Assembly: GCF_000718255.1 (NCBI RefSeq)
Contig: NZ_JOFJ01000012.1
Span: 1-64,000 of the forward strand
Length of the DNA: 64,000 nt
Source: Spirillospora albida
GTDB taxonomy: Bacteria; Actinomycetota; Actinomycetes; Streptosporangiales; Streptosporangiaceae
Direction: 5' to 3'
Under the pieces are notes generated by a model. That model worked only from the letters and a program-made list of their open reading frames with translations. It made no database searches and was not told the DNA's origin. Every line of letters begins with the position of its first letter. The stretch's first letter is position 1. A program made the translations under genes and the position numbers. This document shows positions 16,892 through 26,438 of the stretch, piece by piece.

Positions 16892-17752
16892 TCAGGCGCT
16901 GACGGCATCCGCGCTCGTGGCGTCCCCGGGTAGCGCGGGCTCCCGGCCGACGCCGGTCGCGGCGTCTTCGCCGTGCGGCGGGCCGGTCTCCCGGTCCGGA
17001 TCCAGGGGATCCGCGAGGCCACCGGTGGCCGCGTCAAGGGGCCCCTGCGCCAGCCTGGTCACCAAGGGCGGTGACGGCGGCGCGAGGTCGGCGACCTGGC
17101 GCAGTCCGGTGAGGATGTCGTCGGGTCGTACGGCGGGTGTGGAATGCCGAACAACCATTCGAAGTATCGCACAAGGGGCATCCGCCGCCTCCGCGGCGCG
17201 CCGGTCCGGCTCGATGGTGGACACGGCGGCGCGCACGTCGAACGTGCGGCGCCCCTTCTTGGTGAGGCGCTCGACCTCGATCTCCTCGGCGGCCATGAAG
17301 GCGGCCACGGCAGCGGCGGCGTCGCCGGGCGACACCCCGTCCAGCCGGATCCGCCATTCGGACGCCTCGAGCCGATCGGCGAACGCGCTCGGCCGGGCCG
17401 CGCGCGCCTCTCCGGGAGCCGTCGCGACGGGAACGACATCGAGGATGTCGAGCCCGGGCGGCAGCGCCGCGTCCAGATCGGCCCGCACCCGCGCAGGGTC
17501 GCGGGGCTCGGTGAGCCCGATCTCGAGGTACTCGGCCTCGCTGGCCACCCCTGTCGCCGCCGCACCCGAGTACGAGATCTTCGGGTGAGGGGTGAACCCG
17601 GCGCTGAACGCGACAGGAATCCCGGCGCGCCGGACGGCGCGTTCCACGGCCCGGGAAATGTCGCGGTGGCTCGTGAACCGCAACCTGCCCCGCTTGGCAT
17701 AGCGGACGCGCAGTCGCTGGCTCACGGGTGCCGGCGCCGGACCCTCCGGCAT
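16892..17752 (-). CDS. TIGR03936 family radical-SAM-associated protein (DUF2344)
   Basis: 286 residues. The N-terminus LRVRYAKRGRLRFTSHRDIS, then RAVRRAGIPVAFSAGFTPHP and SEAEYLEIGL, is the TIGR03936/DUF2344 signature. In many bacteria this domain is fused to or encoded beside the TIGR03960 radical SAM protein, as here, so the two probably work together. No enzymatic motif of its own is evident. The last 60 residues are low-complexity and acidic. The start is uncertain: the ATG has GGAAGGA 19 bases away, and an internal GTG (VSQRLRVRY) would also fit. Gap of 150 bases after the partner gene. Confidence 0.88.
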   Translation of the reverse strand: MPEGPAPAPVSQRLRVRYAKRGRLRFTSHRDISRAVERAVRRAGIPVAFSAGFTPHPKISYSGAAATGVASEAEYLEIGLTEPRDPARVRADLDAALPPGLDILDVVPVATAPGEARAARPSAFADRLEASEWRIRLDGVSPGDAAAAVAAFMAAEEIEVERLTKKGRRTFDVRAAVSTIEPDRRAAEAADAPCAILRMVVRHSTPAVRPDDILTGLRQVADLAPPSPPLVTRLAQGPLDAATGGLADPLDPDRETGPPHGEDAATGVGREPALPGDATSADAVSA

Positions 17753-17863
17753 GGGTGCCAGGGCTCTGTTCCTTCCTACTCGTGCCGAGTCGAAATATGA
17801 GGTCTCCCTATAGAGTACGGCCCCCCGGGCCGCCCCGCGCCGGGCACCTCGCCCCGAGCCGAC

Positions 17864-17889
17864 GGAACCCCCTGTGGCCAGGGGGTTCC
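17864..17889 (-). terminator. Hairpin terminator after the TIGR03960 gene
   Basis: 10-bp stem GGAACCCCCT/AGGGGGTTCC with a 6-base loop, 14 bases beyond the stop codon. It separates the radical SAM gene from its TIGR03936 partner, which therefore probably has its own promoter or depends on read-through. Confidence 0.8.
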
Positions 17890-17902
17890 GGGTGTTTCAC
17901 AA

Positions 17903-19825
17903 TCACACGACGGACAGCGGCAGGAGCCTCTTGCCGGTCGGGCCGATCTGGATCTCGGTGCCCATGGTGGGGCAGACGCCGCAGTCGTAGCAGGGCGTCC
18001 AGCGGCAGTCCTCGACCTCCGTCCCGTCGACCGCTTCCTGCCAGTCCTGCCAGAGCCATTCGCGGTCGAGGCCGGCGTCGAGGTGGTCCCACGGGAGGAC
18101 CTCGACCTCGTCGCGCTCGCGGACGGTGTACCAGCCGAGATCGACGGGCTCGCCGGCGAGCGCCTTGGCGGCGCAGTCCGTCCAGCGCTCGTAGGAGAAG
18201 TGCTCGCTCCAGCCGTCGAAGCGGCCGCCGTCCTCCCAGACCGCGCGGATGACCTTGCCGACGCGGCGGTCGCCGCGCGACAGCAGGCCCTCGATGATGG
18301 AGGGCCGGCCGTCGTGGTAGCGCAGGCCGATGGCCCGGCCGTACTCCTTGTCGCCGCGCAGGGCGTCCTTGAGGGCGCGGAGGCGGCGGTCGACGGTCTC
18401 GTGGTCGCACTGGGCGGCCCACTGGAACGGGGTGTGCGGCTTGGGCACGAACCCGCCGATGGACACGGTGCAGCGGATGTCCTTGCGGCCGGTCGCCTCG
18501 CGGCCCGCCCTGATGACGCGCCTGGCCATGTCGGCGATGGCGAGGACGTCGGCGTCCTCCTCGGTGGGGAGGCCGCACATGAAGTACAGCTTGACCTGCC
18601 GCCAGCCGTTCTCGTACGCGGTGGTGACCGTGCGGATCAGGTCGTCCTCGGTGACCATCTTGTTGATCACCTTGCGCATCCTCTCGGAGCCGCCCTCCGG
18701 CGCGAACGTGAGGCCGGAGCGGCGGCCGCCCCGGGAGAACTCGTTCGCGAGCGTGATGTTGAAGGCGTCGACGCGCGTGGACGGCAGGGAGAGGGACGTG
18801 TTGGTGCCCTCGTAGCGGTCGCCGAGGCCCTTCGCGACCTCGGCGATCTCGCTGTGGTCGGCGCTGGAGAGGCTGAGCAGGCCGACCTCCTGGAAGCCGG
18901 ACTCCTTGAGGCCCTGGTCGACCATCGCGCCGATCGTGGTGATCGACCGCTCCCGGACCGGACGGGTGATCATGCCGGCCTGGCAGAACCGGCAGCCCCG
19001 GGTGCAGCCCCGGAAGATCTCGACGCTGAACCGCTCGTGCACGGTCTCCGCCAGCGGGACCAGGGGCTTCTTCGGGTAGGGCCACTGGTCGAGGTCCATG
19101 ACGGTGTGCTTCTCCACCCGCCACGGGACGCCCGGCCGGTTCGGCGCGACCCGCTGAATGCGGCCGTCCGGCAGGTAGGAGACGTCGTAGAAGCGGGGAA
19201 CGTACACGCCGCCGGACGCCGCGAGCCGCATCAGCAGCCCGTCCCGGCCGTCCGGGCGGCCCTCGGCCTTCCATTCGCGGATCACCTCGGTGATCGCGAG
19301 GGCGATCTCCTCGCCGTCGCCGAGGACGGCGGCGTCGATGAAGTCGGCGATGGGCTCGGGGTTGAACGCGGCGTGCCCGCCCGCGAGGACGATCGGGTGC
19401 TCGCCGGTGCGGTCGGCGGCCTCGAGCGGGATGCCCGCGAGGTCCAGCGCCGTCAGCAGGTTGGTGTACCCGAGTTCGGTGGAGAACGACACGCCGAACA
19501 CGTCGAAGGCGCCGACGGGGCGGTGGGCGTCCACGGTGAACTGCGGGATGCCGTGCTCCCGCATGACCGCCTCCATGTCGGGCCACACCGAGTAGGTGCG
19601 CTCCGCGAGGACCCCGTCCCGCTCGTTGAGGATCTCGTAGAGGATCTGGACGCCCTGGTTCGGGAGCCCCACCTCGTAGGCGTCCGGATACATGAGCGCC
19701 CATCGGACGTCGGCCTCGTCCCAGTCCTTGATCTGGGAGTTCAGCTCACCGCCCACGTACTGAATCGGCTTCTGCACGCGCGGGAGCAGCGGCTCCAGGC
19801 GCGGGAAGATCGACTCCACCGGCAT
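17903..19825 (-). CDS. TIGR03960 family B12-binding radical SAM protein
   Basis: 640 residues. The N-terminal part (FDVFGVSFSTELGYTNLLTA, HPIVLAGGHAAFNPEP) is the B12-binding-like domain. The radical SAM cluster motif CTRGCRFCQ is at about residue 272 (EIFRGCTRGCRFCQAGM). C-terminal cysteines (CRWTPCYDCGVCPTMGTEI) form a conserved cluster of the family. The reaction is unknown. Neighbouring RNase E/G, L21, L27 and Obg suggest an RNA- or ribosome-modifying role (inference). The ATG has GGAGGA upstream; it starts 55 bases after rodA. Confidence 0.92.
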   Translation of the reverse strand: MPVESIFPRLEPLLPRVQKPIQYVGGELNSQIKDWDEADVRWALMYPDAYEVGLPNQGVQILYEILNERDGVLAERTYSVWPDMEAVMREHGIPQFTVDAHRPVGAFDVFGVSFSTELGYTNLLTALDLAGIPLEAADRTGEHPIVLAGGHAAFNPEPIADFIDAAVLGDGEEIALAITEVIREWKAEGRPDGRDGLLMRLAASGGVYVPRFYDVSYLPDGRIQRVAPNRPGVPWRVEKHTVMDLDQWPYPKKPLVPLAETVHERFSVEIFRGCTRGCRFCQAGMITRPVRERSITTIGAMVDQGLKESGFQEVGLLSLSSADHSEIAEVAKGLGDRYEGTNTSLSLPSTRVDAFNITLANEFSRGGRRSGLTFAPEGGSERMRKVINKMVTEDDLIRTVTTAYENGWRQVKLYFMCGLPTEEDADVLAIADMARRVIRAGREATGRKDIRCTVSIGGFVPKPHTPFQWAAQCDHETVDRRLRALKDALRGDKEYGRAIGLRYHDGRPSIIEGLLSRGDRRVGKVIRAVWEDGGRFDGWSEHFSYERWTDCAAKALAGEPVDLGWYTVRERDEVEVLPWDHLDAGLDREWLWQDWQEAVDGTEVEDCRWTPCYDCGVCPTMGTEIQIGPTGKRLLPLSVV

Positions 19826-19880
19826 GACGATGTCCTCCGTGCTGCACGACGTGGGGGGAGTTGAACGTCCAGCCTACCGG

Positions 19881-21047
19881 TCAGTCGAAGGCGCGGCGCC
19901 GTACATGGACGGCCTGCAGCAGCCCGAAGGCGATCATGTTGGCGAACGTCGCCGAGCCTCCATAGGACACGAACGGCAGCGGCAGCCCCGTGATCGGCAT
20001 GATGCCGAGGGTCATCCCGACGTTCTCGAACGTCTGGAACGCGAGCCAGCACACCACGCCGGTCGCGACGAGCGTGCCGAACAGGTCGGCCGCCTGCAGC
20101 GCGATCCGCAGGCCCCGCCACAGCACGATGCCGAGCAGGACGATGATCGCGGCGCCGCCGGCGAAGCCGAGCTCCTCTCCCGCGACCGTGAAGATGAAGT
20201 CGGTCTGCTGCTCGGGGACGAAATGCCCGCCGGTCTGCTCGCCCTCGAACAGGCCCTTGCCGAACGCGCCGCCGGACCCGATCGCGATGCGGGCCTGCTG
20301 CGCGTTGTACCCGGCGCCGCGCGGGTCGGCGGACGGGTCGAGGAAGGCGGTGAACCGGGCGATCTGGTACGGCTTGAGCACCCCGAACGCCCACGCGGCG
20401 GTCGCGGCCGCGCCCCCGCCCGCGACGAGCCCGGCGAGCCAGCGCTTCCGCGCGCCGGAGACGGCGAGCATGCCGAGGACGACGGCGCCGAACACGAGCG
20501 TGGTGCCGAGGTCGGGCTGCATGAGGATCAGGACGGCGGGCAGCCCGGCGAGGGCGAGCGCGAGCAGCACGTCCCGGCGGCCGGGCCCGATCTCGCCGTC
20601 CCGCGGCTCCCCGAGGATCATGGCGAGCAGGACGACCAGGCCGACCTTCGCGAACTCCGACGGCTGGACCTGGAACCCGCCGCCGAGCACGATCCACGAG
20701 TGCGAGCCGTTGATCGTGGATCCGAGCGGGGTGAGGACGGCGACGAGCCCCACGCAGGCCACCGCGTACAGGATCGGCACGTAGGCGCGCAGGAGCCGGT
20801 AGTCCAGAACCGTGACGAGACCGCCGAGCACGAACCCGATCAGCAGGTTCAGGATGTGCCGCTTGAGGTAGGACTCGGGGTCCTTGCCCTGCTCGATCAT
20901 GAGCTGGAAGGTCGCGGACCGGACCAGCACCGCGCCGGCGACCGACAGCACCAGGACGATGAGGATCAGCGTCCAGTCGAGCCGCCGCAGCCCCGCGGCG
21001 CGGCCGCGCCACGGCCCCGGCCCGCGGTACCCCTTCAGCCGGTTCAC
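19881..21047 (-). CDS. rodA: Rod-shape peptidoglycan polymerase RodA
   Basis: 388 residues with about ten membrane segments. SEDS-family glycosyltransferase that polymerises lipid II for lateral wall growth, in complex with the PBP2 transpeptidase. Signature stretches include GSHSWIVLGGGFQVQPSEFAK, LMQPDLGTTLVFG, the EEQTGGHF-like GEQTGGHFVPEQQTDFIFTV and GLPLPFVSYGGSATFANMIA. The ATG overlaps the stop of the PBP2 gene as ATGA, so the partner proteins are made from coupled cistrons. Confidence 0.95.
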   Translation of the reverse strand: MNRLKGYRGPGPWRGRAAGLRRLDWTLILIVLVLSVAGAVLVRSATFQLMIEQGKDPESYLKRHILNLLIGFVLGGLVTVLDYRLLRAYVPILYAVACVGLVAVLTPLGSTINGSHSWIVLGGGFQVQPSEFAKVGLVVLLAMILGEPRDGEIGPGRRDVLLALALAGLPAVLILMQPDLGTTLVFGAVVLGMLAVSGARKRWLAGLVAGGGAAATAAWAFGVLKPYQIARFTAFLDPSADPRGAGYNAQQARIAIGSGGAFGKGLFEGEQTGGHFVPEQQTDFIFTVAGEELGFAGGAAIIVLLGIVLWRGLRIALQAADLFGTLVATGVVCWLAFQTFENVGMTLGIMPITGLPLPFVSYGGSATFANMIAFGLLQAVHVRRRAFD

Positions 21048-23116
21048 TGCGAGGTCCTGCTCACGGGGGGACCGGGGAGCCCGGTGGGGAGGCGGCCGTT
21101 CTTGAGGATGGGCTTTCTGTCGTCCGTCCCGTACATCGCCTCCCAGATGCTCCGGACGGCCGGGGCGGCGGTGGACGCTCCCGTGCCGCCCTGGGAGACC
21201 ATCGCGACGACGACGTACCGGGGCTTGCTCACCGGACCGAACGACGCGAACCAGGACGTGTCGTCCTTGCCGTACACCTCGGCGGTGCCGGTCTTGCCCG
21301 CCACGTCCACCCGCTTGAAGTCGAACCCCGAGAAGGCGCCCGCCGCCGTGCCGCGCTTGGTGACGTCGGCGAGGCCGCCCCGGATGTACTTCAGCACCTT
21401 CGGGTCGACCTTGAGCCTGGGGTCGGCGGGGTCGGGGAGCCGCCGGACGAGCGACCCGTCCGGCCGCGTGACGGCCATGCCGAGGCGCGGGGTGACGAGC
21501 CTCCCGCCGTTCGCGACGGCCGCGTACGCGCGGGCGAGCTGAAGGGGCGTGGCGAGCACGTCGCCCTGCCCGACGGAGAAGTTGGCCGTGTCACCGGCGC
21601 GCCACATGAACCCCTCGGTGCAGTTCTCCGTCGCGATCGCCTTCAGGTACGCGGCGCGGGACGGGTCGGTGCGGGCGACGTCCGGGTAGCCCTCCTTGGC
21701 GGCCTTGCAGTTCGACGCGCGGGTGGCCTGCCAGAACGCCTTCTTCCAGGCGCGGTCGGGGATCCGCCCGGCGGACTCGTTCGGCAGGTCGATCCCGGTC
21801 CTCGCACCGAACCCGAACTCGCGGGCCATGCCCACCATCGGGTCGGAGGGGTTCTTCTTCGGGTCGGTTCCGCCGTCGCGCAGCCACGCCTCGTACGCGA
21901 ACCGGTAGAAGATGGTGTCGCAGGAGACGACGAGGGCCTCGTGCAGGTTCATGTTCCCGTGGCCCTGCGCCTCGTAGTTCGTGAACGCGCGGCTGCCGAC
22001 GTTGTAGGAGCCGGGGCACGGGTAGGTGCCGTGCAGGTCGTAGCCGTCCCGGACGGCCGCCGCGATCGAGGAGATCTTGAAAGTGGACGCGGGGGCGAAC
22101 TGACCCTGCGTGACCCGGGAGATGAGCGGCTCGCCGCGCTTCTTGCCGAGCAGCGCGTCGTAGTCGTCCTGGGAGATGCCGCCCGTCCAGATCGCCGGGT
22201 CGTACGTCGGATGGCTGGCCATGGCGATCATGCGGCCGTCGGTCGCGTCCATCACGACGACGGCGCCCGAGTCGGCCTTGTGGCCGGCCTTGCGGGCGTC
22301 CTCGATCGCCTTCTTCAGGGCGCTCTCGGCCGCGCCCTGCACCCCCGCGTCGATGCTGGTGACGAGGTTCCCGCCGGTCACCGGCCGCTTCTCCTCGGCC
22401 GTGCCGGTCACGCGGCCCTGGCTGTCGACGAGGACGCGCCGGAAGCCGGGCTCGCCGCGCAGGTCCGCGTCGTACTGCGCCTCCAGCCCGGCGCGGCCGA
22501 TCAGGTCGACGCCGCTGTAGCCGGTGACCTTCAGGCCCTTGCGCTCGTCGAGCTCCTCCTGCGTGATCGGCTGCAGATAGCCCAGGGTCTGCGGAGCGCT
22601 CGCGCCCGACGGGTGGGGGTACTCCCGGACGGCCTGGACCTGCGCGGTCACCCCGGGGAAGTCCTCCTGCCGCTCCATGATCTGCAGGGCGCGCTTCGGG
22701 TCGACGTTGTCGGCGACGGGGATCGGCTGGTACGGCGACCCGGGCCAGCACGGCCGCTTCACCGTGGGCGAGCACAGCCGGATCCGCTGCAGGATCGAGG
22801 CGTGGGAGACGCCGAGGACCCCCGCGAGCCGCTTCAGGACGGCGTCGCCGCCGTCCCCCTGCCGCGACAGCGACGTCCGGTCGACCGACACGACCAGCGC
22901 CGACCTGTTCCGGACGAGCGCGACGCCCCGGTCGTCCAGGATCATGCCGCGGATCGCCGGGACGACGATGTCGCGGGTGCGGTTCTGCGCGGCGGTCTGC
23001 CGGTACCGCTCGCCGTCCAGCACCTGGAGCGTCCAGAGCCGCCCGATCAGGACGAGCAGCAGCGCACCGACCAGCACGTACAGGACGACGAGGCGGAAAT
23101 GGGTCCGCGGGTTCAC
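21044..23116 (-). CDS. mrdA: Penicillin-binding protein 2 (elongasome transpeptidase)
   Basis: 690 residues. One N-terminal membrane anchor (LVVLYVLVGALLLVLIG), a class B dimerisation region up to about 280, and the transpeptidase domain with ASTFK (SxxK, about 342), SCD (the SxN-equivalent, about 399) and AGKTGTAEVYG (KTG, about 610). It crosslinks peptidoglycan for elongation with RodA and MreBCD. GTG start overlaps the mreD stop as GTGA and its own stop overlaps rodA. Confidence 0.95.
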   Translation of the reverse strand: MNPRTHFRLVVLYVLVGALLLVLIGRLWTLQVLDGERYRQTAAQNRTRDIVVPAIRGMILDDRGVALVRNRSALVVSVDRTSLSRQGDGGDAVLKRLAGVLGVSHASILQRIRLCSPTVKRPCWPGSPYQPIPVADNVDPKRALQIMERQEDFPGVTAQVQAVREYPHPSGASAPQTLGYLQPITQEELDERKGLKVTGYSGVDLIGRAGLEAQYDADLRGEPGFRRVLVDSQGRVTGTAEEKRPVTGGNLVTSIDAGVQGAAESALKKAIEDARKAGHKADSGAVVVMDATDGRMIAMASHPTYDPAIWTGGISQDDYDALLGKKRGEPLISRVTQGQFAPASTFKISSIAAAVRDGYDLHGTYPCPGSYNVGSRAFTNYEAQGHGNMNLHEALVVSCDTIFYRFAYEAWLRDGGTDPKKNPSDPMVGMAREFGFGARTGIDLPNESAGRIPDRAWKKAFWQATRASNCKAAKEGYPDVARTDPSRAAYLKAIATENCTEGFMWRAGDTANFSVGQGDVLATPLQLARAYAAVANGGRLVTPRLGMAVTRPDGSLVRRLPDPADPRLKVDPKVLKYIRGGLADVTKRGTAAGAFSGFDFKRVDVAGKTGTAEVYGKDDTSWFASFGPVSKPRYVVVAMVSQGGTGASTAAPAVRSIWEAMYGTDDRKPILKNGRLPTGLPGPPVSRTSQ

Positions 23117-23712
23117 AGCCCCCCGCCCCGCCCCGACATCGCGCGGTAGCGGGCGACGGGCAACGACAGCCGATCGCCCCGGGCGCGCTCCCCGCGCTCG
23201 AAGCGGCGGGTCACGCGCAGCACCGCCCACACCACGAACGGGCTGGCGATCACGTCGTAGAGGAGCTGCAGCGGGACGATGCCGACCACGGTGTCCCAGC
23301 CGGCCCGCGGATCGCCGAGGATCATGCCGGTCCCCGCGTACAGCACGGTCCCGGCGAGGGCGCCCGCGGCGACGGCGAAGAACGGGACGAGGGACTGCCG
23401 GTCCATCTCCGCCGACGCGATCCCGCACACGAACCCGATCAGGCAGTACACCAGCGCGTACCGGCCGAGGGTGTGGTCGGCGGGCGGGATGATGTCGGCG
23501 CACAGCCCGGCCGCGAAACCGGTGACCATCCCGGTCATGGAGCCGCTGACCAGCGCGAGCGCGACGACGGCGAGCAGCACCAGGTCGGGCTGGACGCCGC
23601 CCGGCAGCGGGAGCCGGTTCGCCACCGACACCTGCAGGATCAGCGCGACGGCGATCACGGCGGCGGCGGTGACGTTGCGGCGGGTACCGGACACCTCTGG
23701 TGGGTTCAGCAC
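23113..23712 (-). CDS. mreD: Rod shape-determining protein MreD
   Basis: 199 residues with about five membrane helices, the standard MreD architecture (VTAAAVIAVALILQVSVANR, PDLVLLAVVALALVSG). MreD links MreC to the cytoplasmic MreB filament. It begins one base after the mreC stop and overlaps mrdA. Confidence 0.93.
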   Translation of the reverse strand: MLNPPEVSGTRRNVTAAAVIAVALILQVSVANRLPLPGGVQPDLVLLAVVALALVSGSMTGMVTGFAAGLCADIIPPADHTLGRYALVYCLIGFVCGIASAEMDRQSLVPFFAVAAGALAGTVLYAGTGMILGDPRAGWDTVVGIVPLQLLYDVIASPFVVWAVLRVTRRFERGERARGDRLSLPVARYRAMSGRGGGL

Positions 23713-23713
23713 G

Positions 23714-24664
23714 TCAGTTCCCCGAGGTCGGCTTGGTGGACGGGCGAGGCGCGCCGCTCGGCGTCGCCCGGGGGGTCGGCGCGGGCGACGGCTTCGGCGG
23801 GAGCACCGCGTCGCGCGGGTCGCTGCGCGGCGGCGCGACGACGACGGCCACGACGTCGAGGCTGGTGAACCGGACGAACGGGCGGACGTGCGCGGTGCGG
23901 GTCAGGCCGGCTCCGGCGTCCTCGATCCTCTCGACGACGCCGATCGGGACGCCCGGCACGTACGGGCGCTGGCCCTGCGAGCCGAGCGTGACGAGGCGCT
24001 GCCCGACCCGCATCGGCGCGTTCGCGTCGAGCAGCTGGAACCGCAGCGGCGACCCGTCGCCGCGCAGGCCCCGGCGGCCCCGGCCGCGCATGTAGCCGAT
24101 CTCTTTGGAGCCCTCCAGCCGGGCGCCGACCGTGGACGCCTGGTCGGTGGCGAGCAGCACGGTCGCGGTGGCGGGGCCGACGCGGGTGACGCGGCCGACG
24201 AGCCCGTCGGCGGACAGCACCGTCATGTCGGCGCGGACGCCGCTGCGGCTGCCGACGTCGATGGTGACGGTGTCCTCGAAGCCCTGGCCGGCGGAGATGA
24301 CGTGCGCGGCGCGGATCGTGTAGCCGCCCATCCCTGCGGTGCCGAGCAGCCGCCGCAGCTCGGCGGAGCGGTCCTCGTCGAGGCGGGCGGCGCGCAGCTG
24401 CTCGCGCAGCCGCTGGTTCTCGCGCTGCAGGCGGTCCGCGCGGCGCCGCTCGCCGGGCGCGTCGGTGATCGCGTCGAAGGTGTTGCCGACCGGCCGGACG
24501 ACGGCCGCCGACGCCCGTTCCACGGGCCCGAACACCGCCGCGCCGACACCGCGGAGCCCGCGCAGCGGGGAGTCCTCGCCGCCGCGGTAGTCCACGGTGA
24601 TCATCGTGAGCGCCGCGGCGAGCAGCACCCCGAGGACCATGCGGCTGCGCCGGGTGTCCTTCAC
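23714..24664 (-). CDS. mreC: Rod shape-determining protein MreC
   Basis: 316 residues: N-terminal membrane helix (SRMVLGVLLAAALTMITV), a coiled coil at about 65-100 (ADRLQRENQRLREQLRAARL), then the paired beta-barrel region (VISAGQGFEDTVTIDVGSRS, ADGLVGRVTRVGPATATVLL). The last 35 residues are Pro-rich. MreC is the periplasmic-side scaffold of the elongasome. GTG start with GGGAGG upstream. Confidence 0.94.
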   Translation of the reverse strand: MKDTRRSRMVLGVLLAAALTMITVDYRGGEDSPLRGLRGVGAAVFGPVERASAAVVRPVGNTFDAITDAPGERRRADRLQRENQRLREQLRAARLDEDRSAELRRLLGTAGMGGYTIRAAHVISAGQGFEDTVTIDVGSRSGVRADMTVLSADGLVGRVTRVGPATATVLLATDQASTVGARLEGSKEIGYMRGRGRRGLRGDGSPLRFQLLDANAPMRVGQRLVTLGSQGQRPYVPGVPIGVVERIEDAGAGLTRTAHVRPFVRFTSLDVVAVVVAPPRSDPRDAVLPPKPSPAPTPRATPSGAPRPSTKPTSGN

Positions 24665-24700
24665 GCGGCGGCCTCCCGTCTCGTGGTCATGACCGGGAGC

Positions 24701-25735
24701 TCAGTGCCGCGGCTCCGGGACGAGCACCTGCCGGAGGGACTCGAAGTCCTCCACGCACTTGCCCGTGCCGAGGACGACGGAGTCGAGCGGGGTGTCGACG
24801 AGGTGGATCGGCATGCCGGTCTCCTCGCGGAGCCGCTCGTCGAGGTTCTGCAGCAGCGCGCCGCCGCCGGTGAGGGCGATCCCGCGGTCCATGATGTCGC
24901 CGGACAGCTCCGGCGGGCACTTGTCGAGCGTCGTCTTCACCGCGTCCACGATGGAGTTGACCGGCTCCTCGATCGCGCGCCGCACCTCCTCGGCGGAGAT
25001 GACGACGGTCTTCGGCAGGCCGCTGACGAGGTCGCGACCGCGGATCTCGGCGTGCGGCTCCTTCTCCCCGCCGGGATAGGCCGACCCGATCGCCATCTTG
25101 ATCTCCTCGGAGGTGCGCTCCCCCAGCATCAGGGAGTACTCCTTCTTGGAGAACGCGATGATGGCCTGGTCGAGCTCGTCGCCGCCGACGCGGACGGACT
25201 GGCTGGTGACGATGCCGCCGAGCGAGATGATGGCGACCTCGGTCGTGCCGCCGCCGATGTCGACGACCATGTTGCCGGTCGGCTCGTACACGGGCAGCCC
25301 GGCGCCGATCGCGGCGGCCATCGGCTCCTCGATGATGTACACGCGCCGGGCCCCGGCCTGGTAGCCGGCCTCCTTCACCGCGCGCTGCTCCACGCCGGTG
25401 ATGCCGCTCGGCACCGCCACCACGATGCGCGGCTTGGCGAAGTGCCGCCGCTTGTGCACCTTCTGGATGAAGTACCGCAGCATCCGCTCGGTGACGTCGA
25501 AGTCGGCGATGACGCCGTCCTTCAGCGGCCGGACCGCCACGATGTTCCCCGGCGTGCGGCCGATCATCCGCTTCGCCTCGATCCCCACCGCCACGATCTT
25601 GCCGGTGTTGGTGTTGATCGCGACGACGGACGGCTCGTTCAGGACGATCCCGCGGCCCCGGACGTACACCAGCGTGTTCGCGGTGCCGAGGTCGACCGCC
25701 ATGTCACGGCCAAGGAACGACAGCTTGTTACCCAT
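24701..25735 (-). CDS. mreB: Rod shape-determining protein MreB
   Basis: 344 residues. Bacterial actin that guides elongation. Actin-fold phosphate loops are visible: [17 protein letters not shown] (phosphate 1), [18 protein letters not shown] (phosphate 2) and [15 protein letters not shown] (adenosine). The ATG giving [17 protein letters not shown] matches other MreB N-termini; the frame continues 17 residues upstream without support. It lies 184 bases beyond ndk with a terminator between, so it has its own promoter. Confidence 0.97.
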   Translation of the reverse strand: MGNKLSFLGRDMAVDLGTANTLVYVRGRGIVLNEPSVVAINTNTGKIVAVGIEAKRMIGRTPGNIVAVRPLKDGVIADFDVTERMLRYFIQKVHKRRHFAKPRIVVAVPSGITGVEQRAVKEAGYQAGARRVYIIEEPMAAAIGAGLPVYEPTGNMVVDIGGGTTEVAIISLGGIVTSQSVRVGGDELDQAIIAFSKKEYSLMLGERTSEEIKMAIGSAYPGGEKEPHAEIRGRDLVSGLPKTVVISAEEVRRAIEEPVNSIVDAVKTTLDKCPPELSGDIMDRGIALTGGGALLQNLDERLREETGMPIHLVDTPLDSVVLGTGKCVEDFESLRQVLVPEPRH

Positions 25736-25877
25736 GGAGAAAGGGAGCCCTTCACGATTGACGGGCGTGTGCAGCGGCGCGTCCATCGTAACGTGCCGGG
25801 ACGTCGGCGGGCAGTCGGTACGATGCCGGGATTCGCCCTGGGATCGGGCGCTGACCTGCCCTGTATCACGGAATGTG

Positions 25878-25905
25878 ACGCGGGCCGGAAGCGTCCGGCC
25901 CGCGT
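25878..25905 (-). terminator. Hairpin terminator after ndk
   Basis: 12-bp stem ACGCGGGCCGGA/TCCGGCCCGCGT with a 4-base loop, 14 bases beyond the ndk stop. It separates ndk from the mre operon. Confidence 0.85.
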
Positions 25906-25919
25906 GTGTCGGACGGGCG

Positions 25920-26330
25920 TCAGCCGAGCCCGGGGAAGAACAGCTTGATCTCGCGGTCGGCCGAGTAGGTGGAGTCCGACCCGTGCACGATGTTCTCGCC
26001 GATCTCCAGCGCGAAGTCGCCGCGGATCGTGCCGGGCGCCGCGCTCACCGGGTCGGTGGCGCCGGCCAGGGCGCGGAACGCCTCGATGGCGCGCGGGCCC
26101 TCGACCACCATGGCGACGAGCGGGCCGCCGGTGATGAAGTCGACCAGCTCGCCGAAGAACGGCTTGCTGGCGTGCTCCTCGTAGTGCGCCTCGGCGGTCT
26201 CGCGGGGCAGCGTCTTCAGCTCCAGCGCGACGAGCTTCAGGCCCTTGCGCTCGATCCGGGAGATGACCTCGCCGACGACGCCGCGGCGGACACCGTCGGG
26301 CTTGACAAGGACGAGAGTGCGCTCGGACAC
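25920..26330 (-). CDS. ndk: Nucleoside-diphosphate kinase
   Basis: 136 residues. Balances nucleoside triphosphates through a phosphohistidine intermediate. The active-site His is in [10 protein letters not shown], and KPDGVRRG and GTIRGDFA are the usual nucleotide-binding blocks. GTG start with GAGGAG 7 bases upstream. The folC-DUF4233-ndk-mreB order is an actinobacterial hallmark, here interrupted by a permease gene. Confidence 0.97.
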   Translation of the reverse strand: MSERTLVLVKPDGVRRGVVGEVISRIERKGLKLVALELKTLPRETAEAHYEEHASKPFFGELVDFITGGPLVAMVVEGPRAIEAFRALAGATDPVSAAPGTIRGDFALEIGENIVHGSDSTYSADREIKLFFPGLG

Positions 26331-26438
26331 GGGTGATTCTCCTCAGGAAGTATCGGTACGGGTGGCGCACCCCGCCCCGCGGGGTTCCGGCCGGGCGTTC
26401 TGTCACGGCACGGCCTGCACACCACTGCGCCGCGAATC

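Noticed and set aside
14107..16902. Very long plus-strand open frame opposite the RNase E/G gene (about 930 codons), and a second of about 500 codons
   Set aside because: Composition is Arg/Gly/Leu-rich and mirrors the codon bias of the minus-strand RNase gene; the minus frame has clear S1 and catalytic motifs. Antisense open frames are expected at this GC content.
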